A stretch of DNA of 64,000 nucleotides from Duganella aquatilis (GTDB lineage: Bacteria; Pseudomonadota; Gammaproteobacteria; Burkholderiales; Burkholderiaceae_D). The translations under genes and the position numbers were made by a program. The notes beneath the pieces were generated by a model. The model saw only the letters and a program-made list of their open reading frames with translations, was not told the DNA's origin and did not search any database. The stretch spans positions 1 through 64,000 of the forward strand of contig NZ_WKJL01000009.1 in assembly GCF_009674565.1 (NCBI RefSeq), given 5' to 3'. Shown here in pieces: positions 1 to 7,465 of the stretch; position 1 is the stretch's first letter, and each line of letters begins with the position of its first letter.

Positions 1-1588
1 CCCCTCCCGGCCCGCCGGCGATGCGGCTGGCGGGCCGGGAGGGGCGGGCAAGCGCCGGCGCGCCACCGGCTACATCGTCGCGGCGGCGGCCAGCATCGCC
101 ACCGCGCTGGCGGCCACGCCGATGCTGGCCTGGCTCGACCTGGCCAACATCGCCATGCTGTTCCTGCTGGTGGTGGTGCTGGTGGCGGTGCGCTTCGGCC
201 GCGGCCCGTCGGTGATGGCGACCTGCGTCAGCGTGGCCTGCTTCGACTTCTTCTTCGTGGCGCCGCGCTTCACCTTCGCCGTGACCGACTTCCAGTACCT
301 GATCACCTTCGTCGTCATGCTGGCGGTGGGCCTGATCACCGGCCACCTGACGGCCGACCTGCGCTTCCAGGCGCGGGTGGCGGCGCACCGCGAACGGCGC
401 TCGCGGGCGCTGTACGAATTCGCCCGCGAACTGTCCGGCGCCCTGCAGACCGAACAGATCTTCGACACCACCCAAAGCGTCATCCAGCGCGCCTTCCGCG
501 CCCGCGCCACGCTGCTGCTGCCGGACGCCGACGGCCGCCTGCTGGCGCCGGCCGCCGGCGCGCACGACAGCGCCAGCCGCGCGCACCAGTCGGCGATCGA
601 TCTCGGCATCGCCCAATGGGCCTACGACCGCGCCGAGCCGGCCGGCCTGGGCACCGGCACGCTGCCGGCCAGCCGGATCTTCTACCTGCCGCTGCAGGCG
701 CCGATGCGCACGCGCGGCGTGCTGGCAATCGAACCGGCGCAGCGGCGCTGGATCCTGATCCCGGAACAGCGCCAGCAGCTCGACACCTTCGCCGCGCTGG
801 CCGCCATCGCGCTGGAGCGGGTGCACTACATCGACGTCGCGCAGCACGCGCTGGTCAGCATGGAATCCGAACGGCTGCGCAACTCGCTGCTGGCGGCGCT
901 GTCGCACGACCTGCGCACGCCGCTGACATCGCTGGTCGGCCTGTCCGAAGCGCTGGCCGGCTCGCGTCCCGCGCTCAGTGCCGCCCAGCTGGCCGACGCC
1001 ACCGCGCTGCACGACGAAGCGCTGCGCATGAGCACCATGGTGGCCAACCTGCTCGACATGGCGCGCATCCAGAGCGGCGAAGTCAAATTCAACCTGCAAT
1101 GGCAGCCGCTGGAAGAAGTGGTCGGCAGCGCCCTGCGCGCCAGCGCGCCGCAACTCAAAGACCACCAGGTCAGCACGCGGCTGCCGCCGGACCTGCCGCT
1201 GCTGCGCTACGACGCCGTGCTGATCGAACGGGTGCTGGCCAACCTGCTGGAAAACGCCGCCAAGTACACGCCGCCGGGCGCCCGCATCGCCATCAGCGCC
1301 GCGCTGCACGGCGCCTGGATCAACATCACGGTGGCCGACGACGGCCCGGGCCTGCCGCCGGGCCGCGAAGAAGCGCTGTTTGAAAAATTCACCCGCGGCG
1401 AGCGCGAATCGGCCAAGCCGGGCGTCGGCCTGGGGCTGGCGATCTGCCGCGCCATCGTCGAAGCGCACGGCGGCCGCATCAGCGCCGGCAGCGGCGCCAC
1501 GGCCTCGGCGCTGGGCGGCGCCGCCTTCACCTTCACGCTGCCGCTGGGCACACCGCCGGCCATGCCGGAAGAGGAACAACATGAGTGA
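1..1588 (+). CDS. kdpD: KdpD sensor histidine kinase, C-terminal part (5' end outside window)
   Basis: Sensor kinase of the KdpDE system, which induces the high-affinity Kdp K+-ATPase under K+ limitation or osmotic stress. The reading frame is open from base 2, so the N-terminal Kdp sensor and USP domains lie upstream of the window. What remains is the four-helix membrane block (motifs DLANIAMLFLLVVVLVAVR and ACFDFFFVAPRF), a GAF-like linker, and the kinase core. The H-box is SHDLRTPLTSL, the N-box NLLENAAKYTPP, and the G-boxes DDGPGLPPG and GVGLGLAICRAIVE. All catalytic motifs are intact. Its stop overlaps the kdpE start by 8 bases, so the two are translationally coupled. kdpFABC would be expected upstream but is not in view. 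Confidence 0.95.
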   Translation, partial: PSRPAGDAAGGPGGAGKRRRATGYIVAAAASIATALAATPMLAWLDLANIAMLFLLVVVLVAVRFGRGPSVMATCVSVACFDFFFVAPRFTFAVTDFQYLITFVVMLAVGLITGHLTADLRFQARVAAHRERRSRALYEFARELSGALQTEQIFDTTQSVIQRAFRARATLLLPDADGRLLAPAAGAHDSASRAHQSAIDLGIAQWAYDRAEPAGLGTGTLPASRIFYLPLQAPMRTRGVLAIEPAQRRWILIPEQRQQLDTFAALAAIALERVHYIDVAQHALVSMESERLRNSLLAALSHDLRTPLTSLVGLSEALAGSRPALSAAQLADATALHDEALRMSTMVANLLDMARIQSGEVKFNLQWQPLEEVVGSALRASAPQLKDHQVSTRLPPDLPLLRYDAVLIERVLANLLENAAKYTPPGARIAISAALHGAWINITVADDGPGLPPGREEALFEKFTRGERESAKPGVGLGLAICRAIVEAHGGRISAGSGATASALGGAAFTFTLPLGTPPAMPEEEQHE

Positions 1589-2279
1589 CAACACCGCGCC
1601 GACCGCCCTGCTGGTCGAAGACGAACCGCAGATCCGCCGCTTCGTGCGCGCCGCGCTGGAAGAAGAGGGATGGCAGGTGTTCGAAGCGCCCGGCCTGCAA
1701 CGGGGCCTGATCGACGCCGGCACGCGCAAGCCCGACCTGATCGTGCTCGACCTCGGCCTGCCCGACGGCGACGGCATCGACTTCGTCATCGACCTGCGCA
1801 AATGGTCGTCGGTGCCGGTGATCGTGCTGTCGGCGCGGGTCAACGAAGCCGACAAGATCCGCGCGCTGGACGCCGGCGCCGACGACTATCTGACCAAGCC
1901 GTTCGGCGTCGGCGAACTGCTGGCGCGGGTGCGCGCCACCTTGCGCCGCCAGCGCCAGCCGGCCGCCGACAATAGTGGGCTGGTGCGGTTCGGCGACGTC
2001 GCGGTCGATTTGCAGAACCGGCGCGTGACGCGCGGCGGCGAGAATGTGCACCTGACGCCGACCGAATACCGGCTGCTGGCGGTCCTGGTGGCCAACGCCG
2101 GCCGCGTGATGACCAACCCGCAGCTGCTGCGCGCCGTGTGGGGGCCGTCGCAATCGGAAAACGGCCACTACCTGCGCATCTACATGGGCCACCTGCGCCA
2201 CAAGCTGGAAGCCGATCCCACCCAGCCGCGCTACCTGCTGACCGAAACCGCCGTCGGCTACCGCCTGCAACTGCCGTAA
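1581..2279 (+). CDS. kdpE: KdpE, OmpR-family response regulator
   Basis: DNA-binding partner of KdpD that activates the kdp operon. It has 232 residues: a receiver domain at 1-120 with the phospho-acceptor D57 in VLDLGLPDGDG and the conserved lysine in DYLTKPFG, then a winged-helix effector domain at about 135-230 (LTPTEYRLLAVL, RIYMGHLRHKLE, TETAVGYRL). I chose the ATG overlapping the kdpD stop because GAAGAGGAAC sits just upstream as a ribosome site and the protein then has normal KdpE length; the open frame itself extends further 5'. Its stop codon lies one base before a large inverted repeat. Confidence 0.95.
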   Translation: MSDNTAPTALLVEDEPQIRRFVRAALEEEGWQVFEAPGLQRGLIDAGTRKPDLIVLDLGLPDGDGIDFVIDLRKWSSVPVIVLSARVNEADKIRALDAGADDYLTKPFGVGELLARVRATLRRQRQPAADNSGLVRFGDVAVDLQNRRVTRGGENVHLTPTEYRLLAVLVANAGRVMTNPQLLRAVWGPSQSENGHYLRIYMGHLRHKLEADPTQPRYLLTETAVGYRLQLP

Positions 2280-2280
2280 A

Positions 2281-2340
2281 CCGGGGTCAGTTCTGCCATT
2301 GGTACATGAGTCCGTGTGCGATTGGCAGAACTGACCCCGG
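2281..2340. repeat. Inverted repeat with GGGGTCAG termini, copy A
   Basis: Perfect 18-bp outer arms (2281-2298 and 2323-2340) enclose 24 bases. The element starts one base after the kdpE stop and ends 8 bases before the stop of the convergent acetyltransferase, so it fills the whole intergenic gap. Its right half (2312-2340) is identical over 29 bases to 51126-51154 of copy D, but its left half loses symmetry after 18 bases. There is no T-run, so it is not a standard intrinsic terminator, although it may still act as a bidirectional 3'-end structure. Confidence 0.85.
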
Positions 2341-2348
2341 ATCGGCGG

Positions 2349-3263
2349 CTAGTCGCGCGCCATGATCTGGTAGCCCTTGTCGTTGGCGACCGTCTGGAAG
2401 CTGCGGCGTGCCAGCATATCGGCCATTTGCGAGCCGGCCTTGCTGGCGGCCACCAGCCGGCGCTGCTGGTAGACGGTGCAGAAGAAATTCACCATCGCCG
2501 AACCGATGCCGCTGCCGCGGAAGGCCGGCGCCACCGCCACCGCGTGCAGCTCGCGCTCGGGACCCTTGTTGCCGTCCACGCCCAGCACCATCATGTAGGC
2601 CGCCACCTGGCCGTCGAGCTCCGATACCCAGAACTCGATCGGCACCGTGCTCTGGCCGCCGCTCCACAAATCGCGGGTGGCGGCGCCGTCGATGATGCCC
2701 TGGCTGAAGGTGGCGGTCAGCGCCGCCTGGCGCACGGCGTCCATCACGGTCTGGTCGAAGGCGCCGCTCTCGCCGCCGCTGTTGGTCAGCTGGATAATCG
2801 TCGGCACGTCGTCGACCACGGCGCGGCGGATGCTCGCCTTCAGCCGGCGCTGATGGCGTTCGCGGCGCACCTTGCGGCGGAAATTCTGGGCATGGCGGGC
2901 GGTGCGCTCGACCAGCATCCGGCCCTCCCATGCCAGCAGCGCCACCAGGCCATAGCCGGCCGCGCTTTGCAGCAAATCGTAGACCAGCATGGTGGCGCTG
3001 TCGTGCTGGCGGCTCAGGTAGAAATCGGCGACGCGCGCCGCGCTTGCGCCCAGCACCGCCAGGGTGGTGGCGCCGCGCCCCAGGCGCCAGGCAACCAGCA
3101 CCACCGGCAGCGTGTAGAAGGGACTGAAGGAAATCGATGTGCCGCTGCCGATATCGAGCAGGAACAACAAACACAGCAGCAGCAGGGCGCCGCCGGCGAC
3201 GTAGCGCCGGTTCGCCGCGCCCAGGCGGGCCGCCAGGCGATGGAATGAGAACAAGGTGGACAT
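2349..3263 (-). CDS. Membrane-anchored GNAT-family acetyltransferase
   Basis: 304 residues. The first roughly 115 residues hold about four hydrophobic helices (YVAGGALLLLCLLFLLDIG, FYTLPVVLVAWRLG and others). They resemble the membrane sensor modules found in front of diguanylate cyclases and histidine kinases. A basic linker (RRKVRRERHQRRLK) leads to a GNAT domain at about 144-300 with the acetyl-CoA loop RGSGIG near residue 250 and the preceding strand ELHAVAVAPAF. The likely activity is N-acetyl transfer to an unknown substrate, with the catalytic domain on the cytosolic face. The gene stands alone and is convergent with kdpE across copy A of the repeat family. The fold call is firm; the role is unknown. 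Confidence 0.75.
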   Translation of the reverse strand: MSTLFSFHRLAARLGAANRRYVAGGALLLLCLLFLLDIGSGTSISFSPFYTLPVVLVAWRLGRGATTLAVLGASAARVADFYLSRQHDSATMLVYDLLQSAAGYGLVALLAWEGRMLVERTARHAQNFRRKVRRERHQRRLKASIRRAVVDDVPTIIQLTNSGGESGAFDQTVMDAVRQAALTATFSQGIIDGAATRDLWSGGQSTVPIEFWVSELDGQVAAYMMVLGVDGNKGPERELHAVAVAPAFRGSGIGSAMVNFFCTVYQQRRLVAASKAGSQMADMLARRSFQTVANDKGYQIMARD

Positions 3264-3375
3264 AACGTCAGGCTAAGGGCTGAACGACCGTACTACAACT
3301 TGATATTTGTAGCAATTTGTTTCATTTATGGACTGGTTTTTAACGAACTTGTCTTCAATGAAACCTCGCCAGCGG

Positions 3376-4545
3376 CTACTTGCTGAGGGTGCGCATGGCC
3401 CGTTCCAGGCCGTCCATGGTCAGCGGGAACATGCGGTTGTTCATCAACTGGCGCATGATGGACACCGACTGGCGGTACGGCCAGATGTTTTCCGGCTCGG
3501 GATTCAGCCACACGAATTTCGGGAAGGCGCTGGTGAAGCGCGCCAGCCAGGTGCTGCCGGCTTCCTCGTTGTTGTATTCGACCGAGCCGCCCGGCTGCAG
3601 GATTTCGTAGGGACTCATGGTGGCGTCGCCGACGAAAATCAGCTTGGTGTCGGGCGGGTATTTGCGCAGGATGTCCCAGGTCGGGAAGCGCTCGGCATGG
3701 CGCCGGCGGTTGTTCTTCCACATGTAGTCGTACACGCAGTTGTGGAAGTAGAAGAACTCCATGTTCTTGAACTCCGTCTTGGCGGCCGAGAACAGCTCCT
3801 CGGTGCGCTCGATGTGGTCGTCCATGGTGCCGCCGACGTCGAACAGCATCAGCACCTTGATGTTGTTCTTGCGCTCAGGCTGCATCTTGATGTCGAGGTA
3901 GCCGGCGTTGCTGGCGGTGGCGCGGATGGTGTCGTCCAGCGCCAGTTCCTCGGCCGCGCCCTGGCGCGCGAACTTGCGCAGCCGGCGCAGCGCCACCTTG
4001 ATGTTGCGGGTGCCGATTTCGCGCTCGCCGTCGTAGTCCTGGTAGCTGCGCGCCTCCCACACCTTGACGGCGCTGCGGTTGCCGCCCTTGCCGCCGATGC
4101 GCACGCCCTCGGGATTGGTGCCGCCGTGGCCGAAGGGCGAGGTGCCGCCGGTGCCGATCCACTTGTTGCCGCCCTCGTGGCGTGCCTGCTGCTCCTTGAG
4201 CAGCTCCTTGAGGCGGTCCATCAGCTTGTCGTAGCCGAATTTTTCCAGCGCTGCGATCTGCTCCGGCGTCAGCTCGCGCTTCATGCGCTGCACCAGCCAG
4301 TCCAGCGGCACGCTGCCGTGGTCGTCGAACACCGCGCTGATGCCCTTGAAGTACAGGCCGAAGGCGCGGTCGAACTTGTCGAAGTGGGCTTCGTCCTTCA
4401 CCAGCGTCAGGCGCGCGAGGTAGTAGAAGTCGTCCAGCGAGGTGGTGATGACCTGCTTTTGCATCGCCTCCAGCAACGTCAGGAATTCCTTGATCGTCAC
4501 CGGGATTTTCGCGTCTTTCAGCGTGAAGAAGAAATCGATCAGCAT
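3376..4545 (-). CDS. VWA domain-containing CoxE-like protein
   Basis: 389 residues beginning MLIDFFFTLKDAKIPVTIKE, the typical start of the CoxE-like/DUF58-related VWA partners of MoxR ATPases. The C-terminal half is a von Willebrand A fold. Its metal site is LFDVGGTMDDH, in the DxGGT form rather than DxSxS, near residue 234. MoxR/VWA pairs usually act as chaperones that remodel or insert cofactors into metalloenzymes or membrane complexes; the client here cannot be read from the sequence. It is the last gene of an operon transcribed moxR – GNAT – VWA, with 1 base between its start and the GNAT stop. Confidence 0.85.
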   Translation of the reverse strand: MLIDFFFTLKDAKIPVTIKEFLTLLEAMQKQVITTSLDDFYYLARLTLVKDEAHFDKFDRAFGLYFKGISAVFDDHGSVPLDWLVQRMKRELTPEQIAALEKFGYDKLMDRLKELLKEQQARHEGGNKWIGTGGTSPFGHGGTNPEGVRIGGKGGNRSAVKVWEARSYQDYDGEREIGTRNIKVALRRLRKFARQGAAEELALDDTIRATASNAGYLDIKMQPERKNNIKVLMLFDVGGTMDDHIERTEELFSAAKTEFKNMEFFYFHNCVYDYMWKNNRRRHAERFPTWDILRKYPPDTKLIFVGDATMSPYEILQPGGSVEYNNEEAGSTWLARFTSAFPKFVWLNPEPENIWPYRQSVSIMRQLMNNRMFPLTMDGLERAMRTLSK

Positions 4546-4546
4546 G

Positions 4547-5140
4547 TCAGACGGTTCCGTGCCGGGCCAGCTTGTAGCGCAGGTGCGCCTTGATCTCCGG
4601 CCACTCGCCGGCCGTGATGCTGTACATGACGGTGTCGCGCACGGTGCCGTCGCGGCGCAGCGCGTGGTGGCGCAGCACGCCGTCCTTCCTGGCGCCGAGG
4701 CGTTCGATGGCGGCCTGCGAGGCGTGGTTGAAGTTATCGGTGCGCAGGCCGACCAGCGCCGCGCCGACGGTCTCGAAGGCGTGCGTCATCAGCAGCAGCT
4801 TGCAGGTGGTGTTGACGTGGCTGCGCTGGCGGCTTTTGGCGTACCAGGTGTAGCCGATCTCCAGGCGGCCGATGTCGGCGACGATGTCGTGGTAGCTGGT
4901 GGTGCCGACCAGCGTACCGCTGGCGCTGTCGATCACGGCAAACGCCAGCCGGGTGGGGCGCTGCTCGATGGCCTTGCGAATGTAGGCGTCCACCTGCTCC
5001 GGCGCCGGCACCGAGGTCACGCGCAGGTTCCACAGCTCGCCGTCGGCGGCGGCCGCGCGCAGGCCGTCGGCGTGGTGGGCGCCCAGCGGTTCGAGGCGCA
5101 CGCCGTGCAGTTCCAGCGTGGTGGGCAGGATGGTGTTCAT
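4547..5140 (-). CDS. GNAT-family (RimJ/RimL-like) N-acetyltransferase
   Basis: 197 residues. It has the RimJ/RimL-type layout: an N-terminal LHGVRLEPLGAHHADGL strand, the GTTSYHDIV and RLEIGYTWY strands, and the LVGLRTDNFNHASQAAIERL segment that closes the acetyl-CoA site, followed by GARKDGVLRHH. Members usually acetylate amino groups of proteins or small molecules; the substrate is unknown. Its start overlaps the moxR stop by 4 bases and it ends 1 base before the VWA gene start, so it sits inside a MoxR/VWA pair. That is an unusual position for a GNAT gene and suggests co-expression. Confidence 0.85.
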   Translation of the reverse strand: MNTILPTTLELHGVRLEPLGAHHADGLRAAAADGELWNLRVTSVPAPEQVDAYIRKAIEQRPTRLAFAVIDSASGTLVGTTSYHDIVADIGRLEIGYTWYAKSRQRSHVNTTCKLLLMTHAFETVGAALVGLRTDNFNHASQAAIERLGARKDGVLRHHALRRDGTVRDTVMYSITAGEWPEIKAHLRYKLARHGTV

Positions 5141-5985
5141 CGGTTGTGGCGCGCCATGGCGACCAGGCGTTCGAACAGGTGGATGTCCTGTTCGTTCTTC
5201 AGCAGCGCGCCGTGCAGCGGCGGCACGATGGCTTTCTGGTCCTGGCTGCGCAGCGCTTCCGGCGGAATGTCTTCCGCCATCAAGAGCTTGAGCCAGTCGA
5301 GGAATTCCGAGGTCGACGGCTTTTTCTTCAGGCCCTGAACCTCGCGCACCTCGTAGAAGGTCTGCAGCGCCTGCGCCAGCAGTTCCTGCTTCAGGTGCGG
5401 GTAGTGCACCTGGACGATCTGCCGCATGGTGTCGCGGTCGGGGAACTTGATGTAGTGGAAGAAGCAGCGGCGCAGGAAGGCGTCCGGCAGCTCCTTCTCG
5501 TTGTTGGAGGTGATGATCACCAGCGGGCGGTGCTTGGCCTGCACCATCTCGCGCGTCTCGTAGACGTAGAACTCCATGCGATCGAGTTCGCGCAGCAGGT
5601 CGTTGGGGAACTCGATGTCGGCCTTGTCGATTTCATCGATCAAGAGCACCACCGGCTCGGGCGCCGTGAAGGCCTGCCACAGCACGCCCTTGACGATGTA
5701 GTTGTGGATGTCGCGCACGCGCTCGTCGCCGAGCTGGGAGTCGCGCAGGCGCGAGACGGCGTCGTACTCGTACAGGCCCTGCTGCGCCTTGGTGGTCGAC
5801 TTGATGTGCCACTGCATCAGCGGCATGTTCAGCGCGGCCGCCACTTCCTCGGCCAGCATGGTCTTGCCGGTGCCCGGCTCGCCCTTGATCAGCAGCGGGC
5901 GTTGCAGGGTGAGGGCGGCGTTGACGGCCAGTTTCAGGTCGGCGGTGGCGACGTACTGGTCGGAACCTTCAAAACGTGCGTGCAT
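5137..5985 (-). CDS. MoxR-family AAA+ ATPase
   Basis: 282 residues forming one AAA+ module: Walker A GEPGTGKT near residue 37, Walker B VVLLIDEIDKAD near 115, sensor-1 VIITSNNEKELPDAFLRRC, and a C-terminal lid with PSTSEFLDWLKLL. MoxR ATPases work with VWA proteins as chaperones for cofactor insertion or complex assembly in the cytoplasm. This is the first gene of the operon that also holds the GNAT and VWA genes. It is divergent from the cytochrome c pair, with about 200 bases between them, which could be a hint about the client but is not proof. Confidence 0.9.
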   Translation of the reverse strand: MHARFEGSDQYVATADLKLAVNAALTLQRPLLIKGEPGTGKTMLAEEVAAALNMPLMQWHIKSTTKAQQGLYEYDAVSRLRDSQLGDERVRDIHNYIVKGVLWQAFTAPEPVVLLIDEIDKADIEFPNDLLRELDRMEFYVYETREMVQAKHRPLVIITSNNEKELPDAFLRRCFFHYIKFPDRDTMRQIVQVHYPHLKQELLAQALQTFYEVREVQGLKKKPSTSEFLDWLKLLMAEDIPPEALRSQDQKAIVPPLHGALLKNEQDIHLFERLVAMARHNR

Positions 5986-6067
5986 GGTGGGCGATCCGGG
6001 AAGAGAAAGAGCAAACAGTATAAAAGGAAACGCTAGAGCGGGTGCTCGATACGGCAGGGTGCTTGTG

Positions 6068-6096
6068 TTGTTTATAAAAAATACTTAGGTTAGAAT
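6068..6096 (+). promoter_or_regulatory. Sigma-70-type promoter for the cytochrome c pair
   Basis: TTGTTT (6068-6073), a 17-base spacer, then TAGAAT (6091-6096) in a local AT-rich patch. Transcription would begin near 6103 and leave a leader of about 80 bases before the first cytochrome. This was identified by eye and no transcript data are available. Confidence 0.5.
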
Positions 6097-6186
6097 CCCT
6101 GCACTTATAGAGCAAAAGTCAATAGAATTGACTCCGTGGTAGAAGTATCCGAGATCGCAGTATCCGATTACTTACTTAGAGACACC

Positions 6187-6525
6187 ATGAAAAAACTCAC
6201 CGCACTCCTCGTGCTCGCAGGCATCGCCCACGTCGCCGTCGCTGCGGAAGTTGTGGGCAATGCCCAGAACGCCAAAGCCAAGATTGAAATGTGTATCGGC
6301 TGCCATGGCATCCCCGGCTACAAAGCCACCTTTCCCGAAGTGTTCCCGGTGCCGATGATCGGCGGCCAGTCGGCCAAGTACATCGAGAGCGCGCTGCAGG
6401 CCTACAAGAAGGGCGAGCGCAAGCACCCGTCGATGCGCGGCATCGCCGCCAGCCTGAGCGACCAGGACATCGCCGACGTGGCGGCGTTCTATTCGCAGCA
6501 GACCCGCACTGCCGACCCGAAATGA
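6187..6525 (+). CDS. Periplasmic monohaem cytochrome c (first of pair)
   Basis: 112 residues from the ATG at 6187, which gives a clean Sec signal peptide (MKKLTALLVLAGIAHVAVAA). The frame is open 51 bases further upstream, but those residues would hide the signal. A single haem site CIGCH follows shortly after the mature N-terminus. A Met in the PVPMIGGQ or KHPSMRG segment is the likely sixth ligand. The family is class I cytochrome c (c4/c5-like), soluble in the periplasm, passing electrons between unknown partners. The second cytochrome starts 11 bases after its stop. No oxidase or dehydrogenase gene is adjacent. Confidence 0.88.
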   Translation: MKKLTALLVLAGIAHVAVAAEVVGNAQNAKAKIEMCIGCHGIPGYKATFPEVFPVPMIGGQSAKYIESALQAYKKGERKHPSMRGIAASLSDQDIADVAAFYSQQTRTADPK

Positions 6526-6536
6526 GGACCGAGTTC

Positions 6537-6878
6537 ATGCACAAACTGATCGCCACCGTGGGCCTGGCCCTGCTCGCCGGCGCCGCGCAGGCGGCCGGCA
6601 ACCTCGACGCCGGCAAGGCGCTGACCGAGAAATACGCCTGCTTCAGCTGCCACGGCAAGGATTTCAACACGCCGATCGACCCCAGCTATCCGAAGCTGGC
6701 CGGCCAGCACAAGGATTACCTGGAACACGCGCTGAAAGCCTACAAGCGCGGCGACGCCCCCAACGGCCGCAGCAACGCCATCATGACCGGCCAGGTCAAG
6801 CCGTTGAGCGACCAGGACATCAAGGACCTGGCGGCCTACCTGCACAGCCTGCCGGGCAACCTGGCCACCCACCGCTAA
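6537..6878 (+). CDS. Periplasmic monohaem cytochrome c (second of pair)
   Basis: 113 residues with signal peptide MHKLIATVGLALLAGAAQAA and a haem motif CFSCH. The start is the ATG preceded by GAGGACC; the open frame runs further upstream inside the first cytochrome gene. It shares the helix motif LSDQDI(A/K)D with its neighbour, so the pair probably arose by tandem duplication and may form a two-domain, c4-like unit in separate polypeptides. Function is inferred as periplasmic electron transfer. A large inverted repeat (copy B) begins 4 bases after its stop. Confidence 0.88.
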   Translation: MHKLIATVGLALLAGAAQAAGNLDAGKALTEKYACFSCHGKDFNTPIDPSYPKLAGQHKDYLEHALKAYKRGDAPNGRSNAIMTGQVKPLSDQDIKDLAAYLHSLPGNLATHR

Positions 6879-6882
6879 AACT

Positions 6883-6970
6883 CCGGGGTCAGGTCCCTCA
6901 TTTCTACACGAGCTCTGCCGTAGCTTTGGCTACGGCAGAGCTCGTGTAGAAATGAGGGACCTGACCCCGG
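6883..6970. repeat. Inverted repeat with GGGGTCAG termini, copy B
   Basis: Perfect 42-bp arms (6883-6924 and 6929-6970) with a 4-base loop. The termini are CCGGGGTCAG / CTGACCCCGG. The core (GTCCCTCATTTCTACACGAG and onward) is unlike that of copies A, C or D. It lies 4 bases after the cytochrome c stop and 13 bases before the convergent DUF1841 stop, filling the gap. Confidence 0.92.
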
Positions 6971-6983
6971 GTTACACGGATGA

Positions 6984-7409
6984 TTACAGCCGGCGCTTGA
7001 TGGCTTCGATGTAGGCGACGCCGTCGGGCGGGGTGCCGTTGCGCTGGGCGTTCCAGATCATCTCGCCCAGGCAGTCCATGATCACGTGCTGCGCCGCGTG
7101 GGCGTCGTCCAGCTTGAGCGTCAGCTCGGTCGCCAGCGCGCGGATGCCGGGCGGCTGGTCGATCGAGATCTGCTCGTCGATCGACAGGTGCATCGACAAA
7201 TGCAGGAAGGGATTGGCCTGCGCGCCTTCGACCTGGTAGTCGCGCGTCAGCGCCGTCTCCACGTCCGCCAGCACCTCGTGGTATTCGGGATGGTGGCGGA
7301 TCCAGTCGGCCGCCATGGTTTCGATCGGGGTCAGGATGTCGTGGGCGCGCTGCTTGCGGTAGGCTTCGCAGAAGAAGCGGCGGACATCGTCGGAAGAAGG
7401 ATTGAACAT
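6984..7409 (-). CDS. DUF1841 family protein
   Basis: 141 residues from the ATG giving MFNPSSDDVRRFF, the standard family start. The open frame extends upstream through the rppH terminator hairpin, so the longer start is unlikely. Recognisable family segments are HHPEYHEVLAD, NPFLHLSMHLSIDEQ and SIDQPPGIRAL, then a C-terminal CLGEMIWNAQRNG. This is a conserved small cytosolic protein of beta/gammaproteobacteria with no established function. It lies downstream of rppH on the same strand but is separated from it by a strong terminator, so it probably has its own promoter. Confidence 0.85.
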   Translation of the reverse strand: MFNPSSDDVRRFFCEAYRKQRAHDILTPIETMAADWIRHHPEYHEVLADVETALTRDYQVEGAQANPFLHLSMHLSIDEQISIDQPPGIRALATELTLKLDDAHAAQHVIMDCLGEMIWNAQRNGTPPDGVAYIEAIKRRL

Positions 7410-7426
7410 AGGCCGCCATTGTACGT

Positions 7427-7462
7427 AAAAAAAGCGGGACAGTCGGACTGTCCCGCTTTTTT
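7427..7462 (-). terminator. Rho-independent terminator of rppH
   Basis: GC-rich stem GCGGGACAG / CTGTCCCGC (7434-7442 and 7448-7456), flanked by an A-run on the left and T-run on the right. It is therefore competent in both directions. It sits just after the rppH stop on the minus strand and just upstream of DUF1841. Confidence 0.85.
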
Positions 7463-7465
7463 GCA

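Noticed and set aside
6136..6186. Upstream extension of the first cytochrome c
   Set aside because: It would place 17 residues before an otherwise perfect signal peptide.
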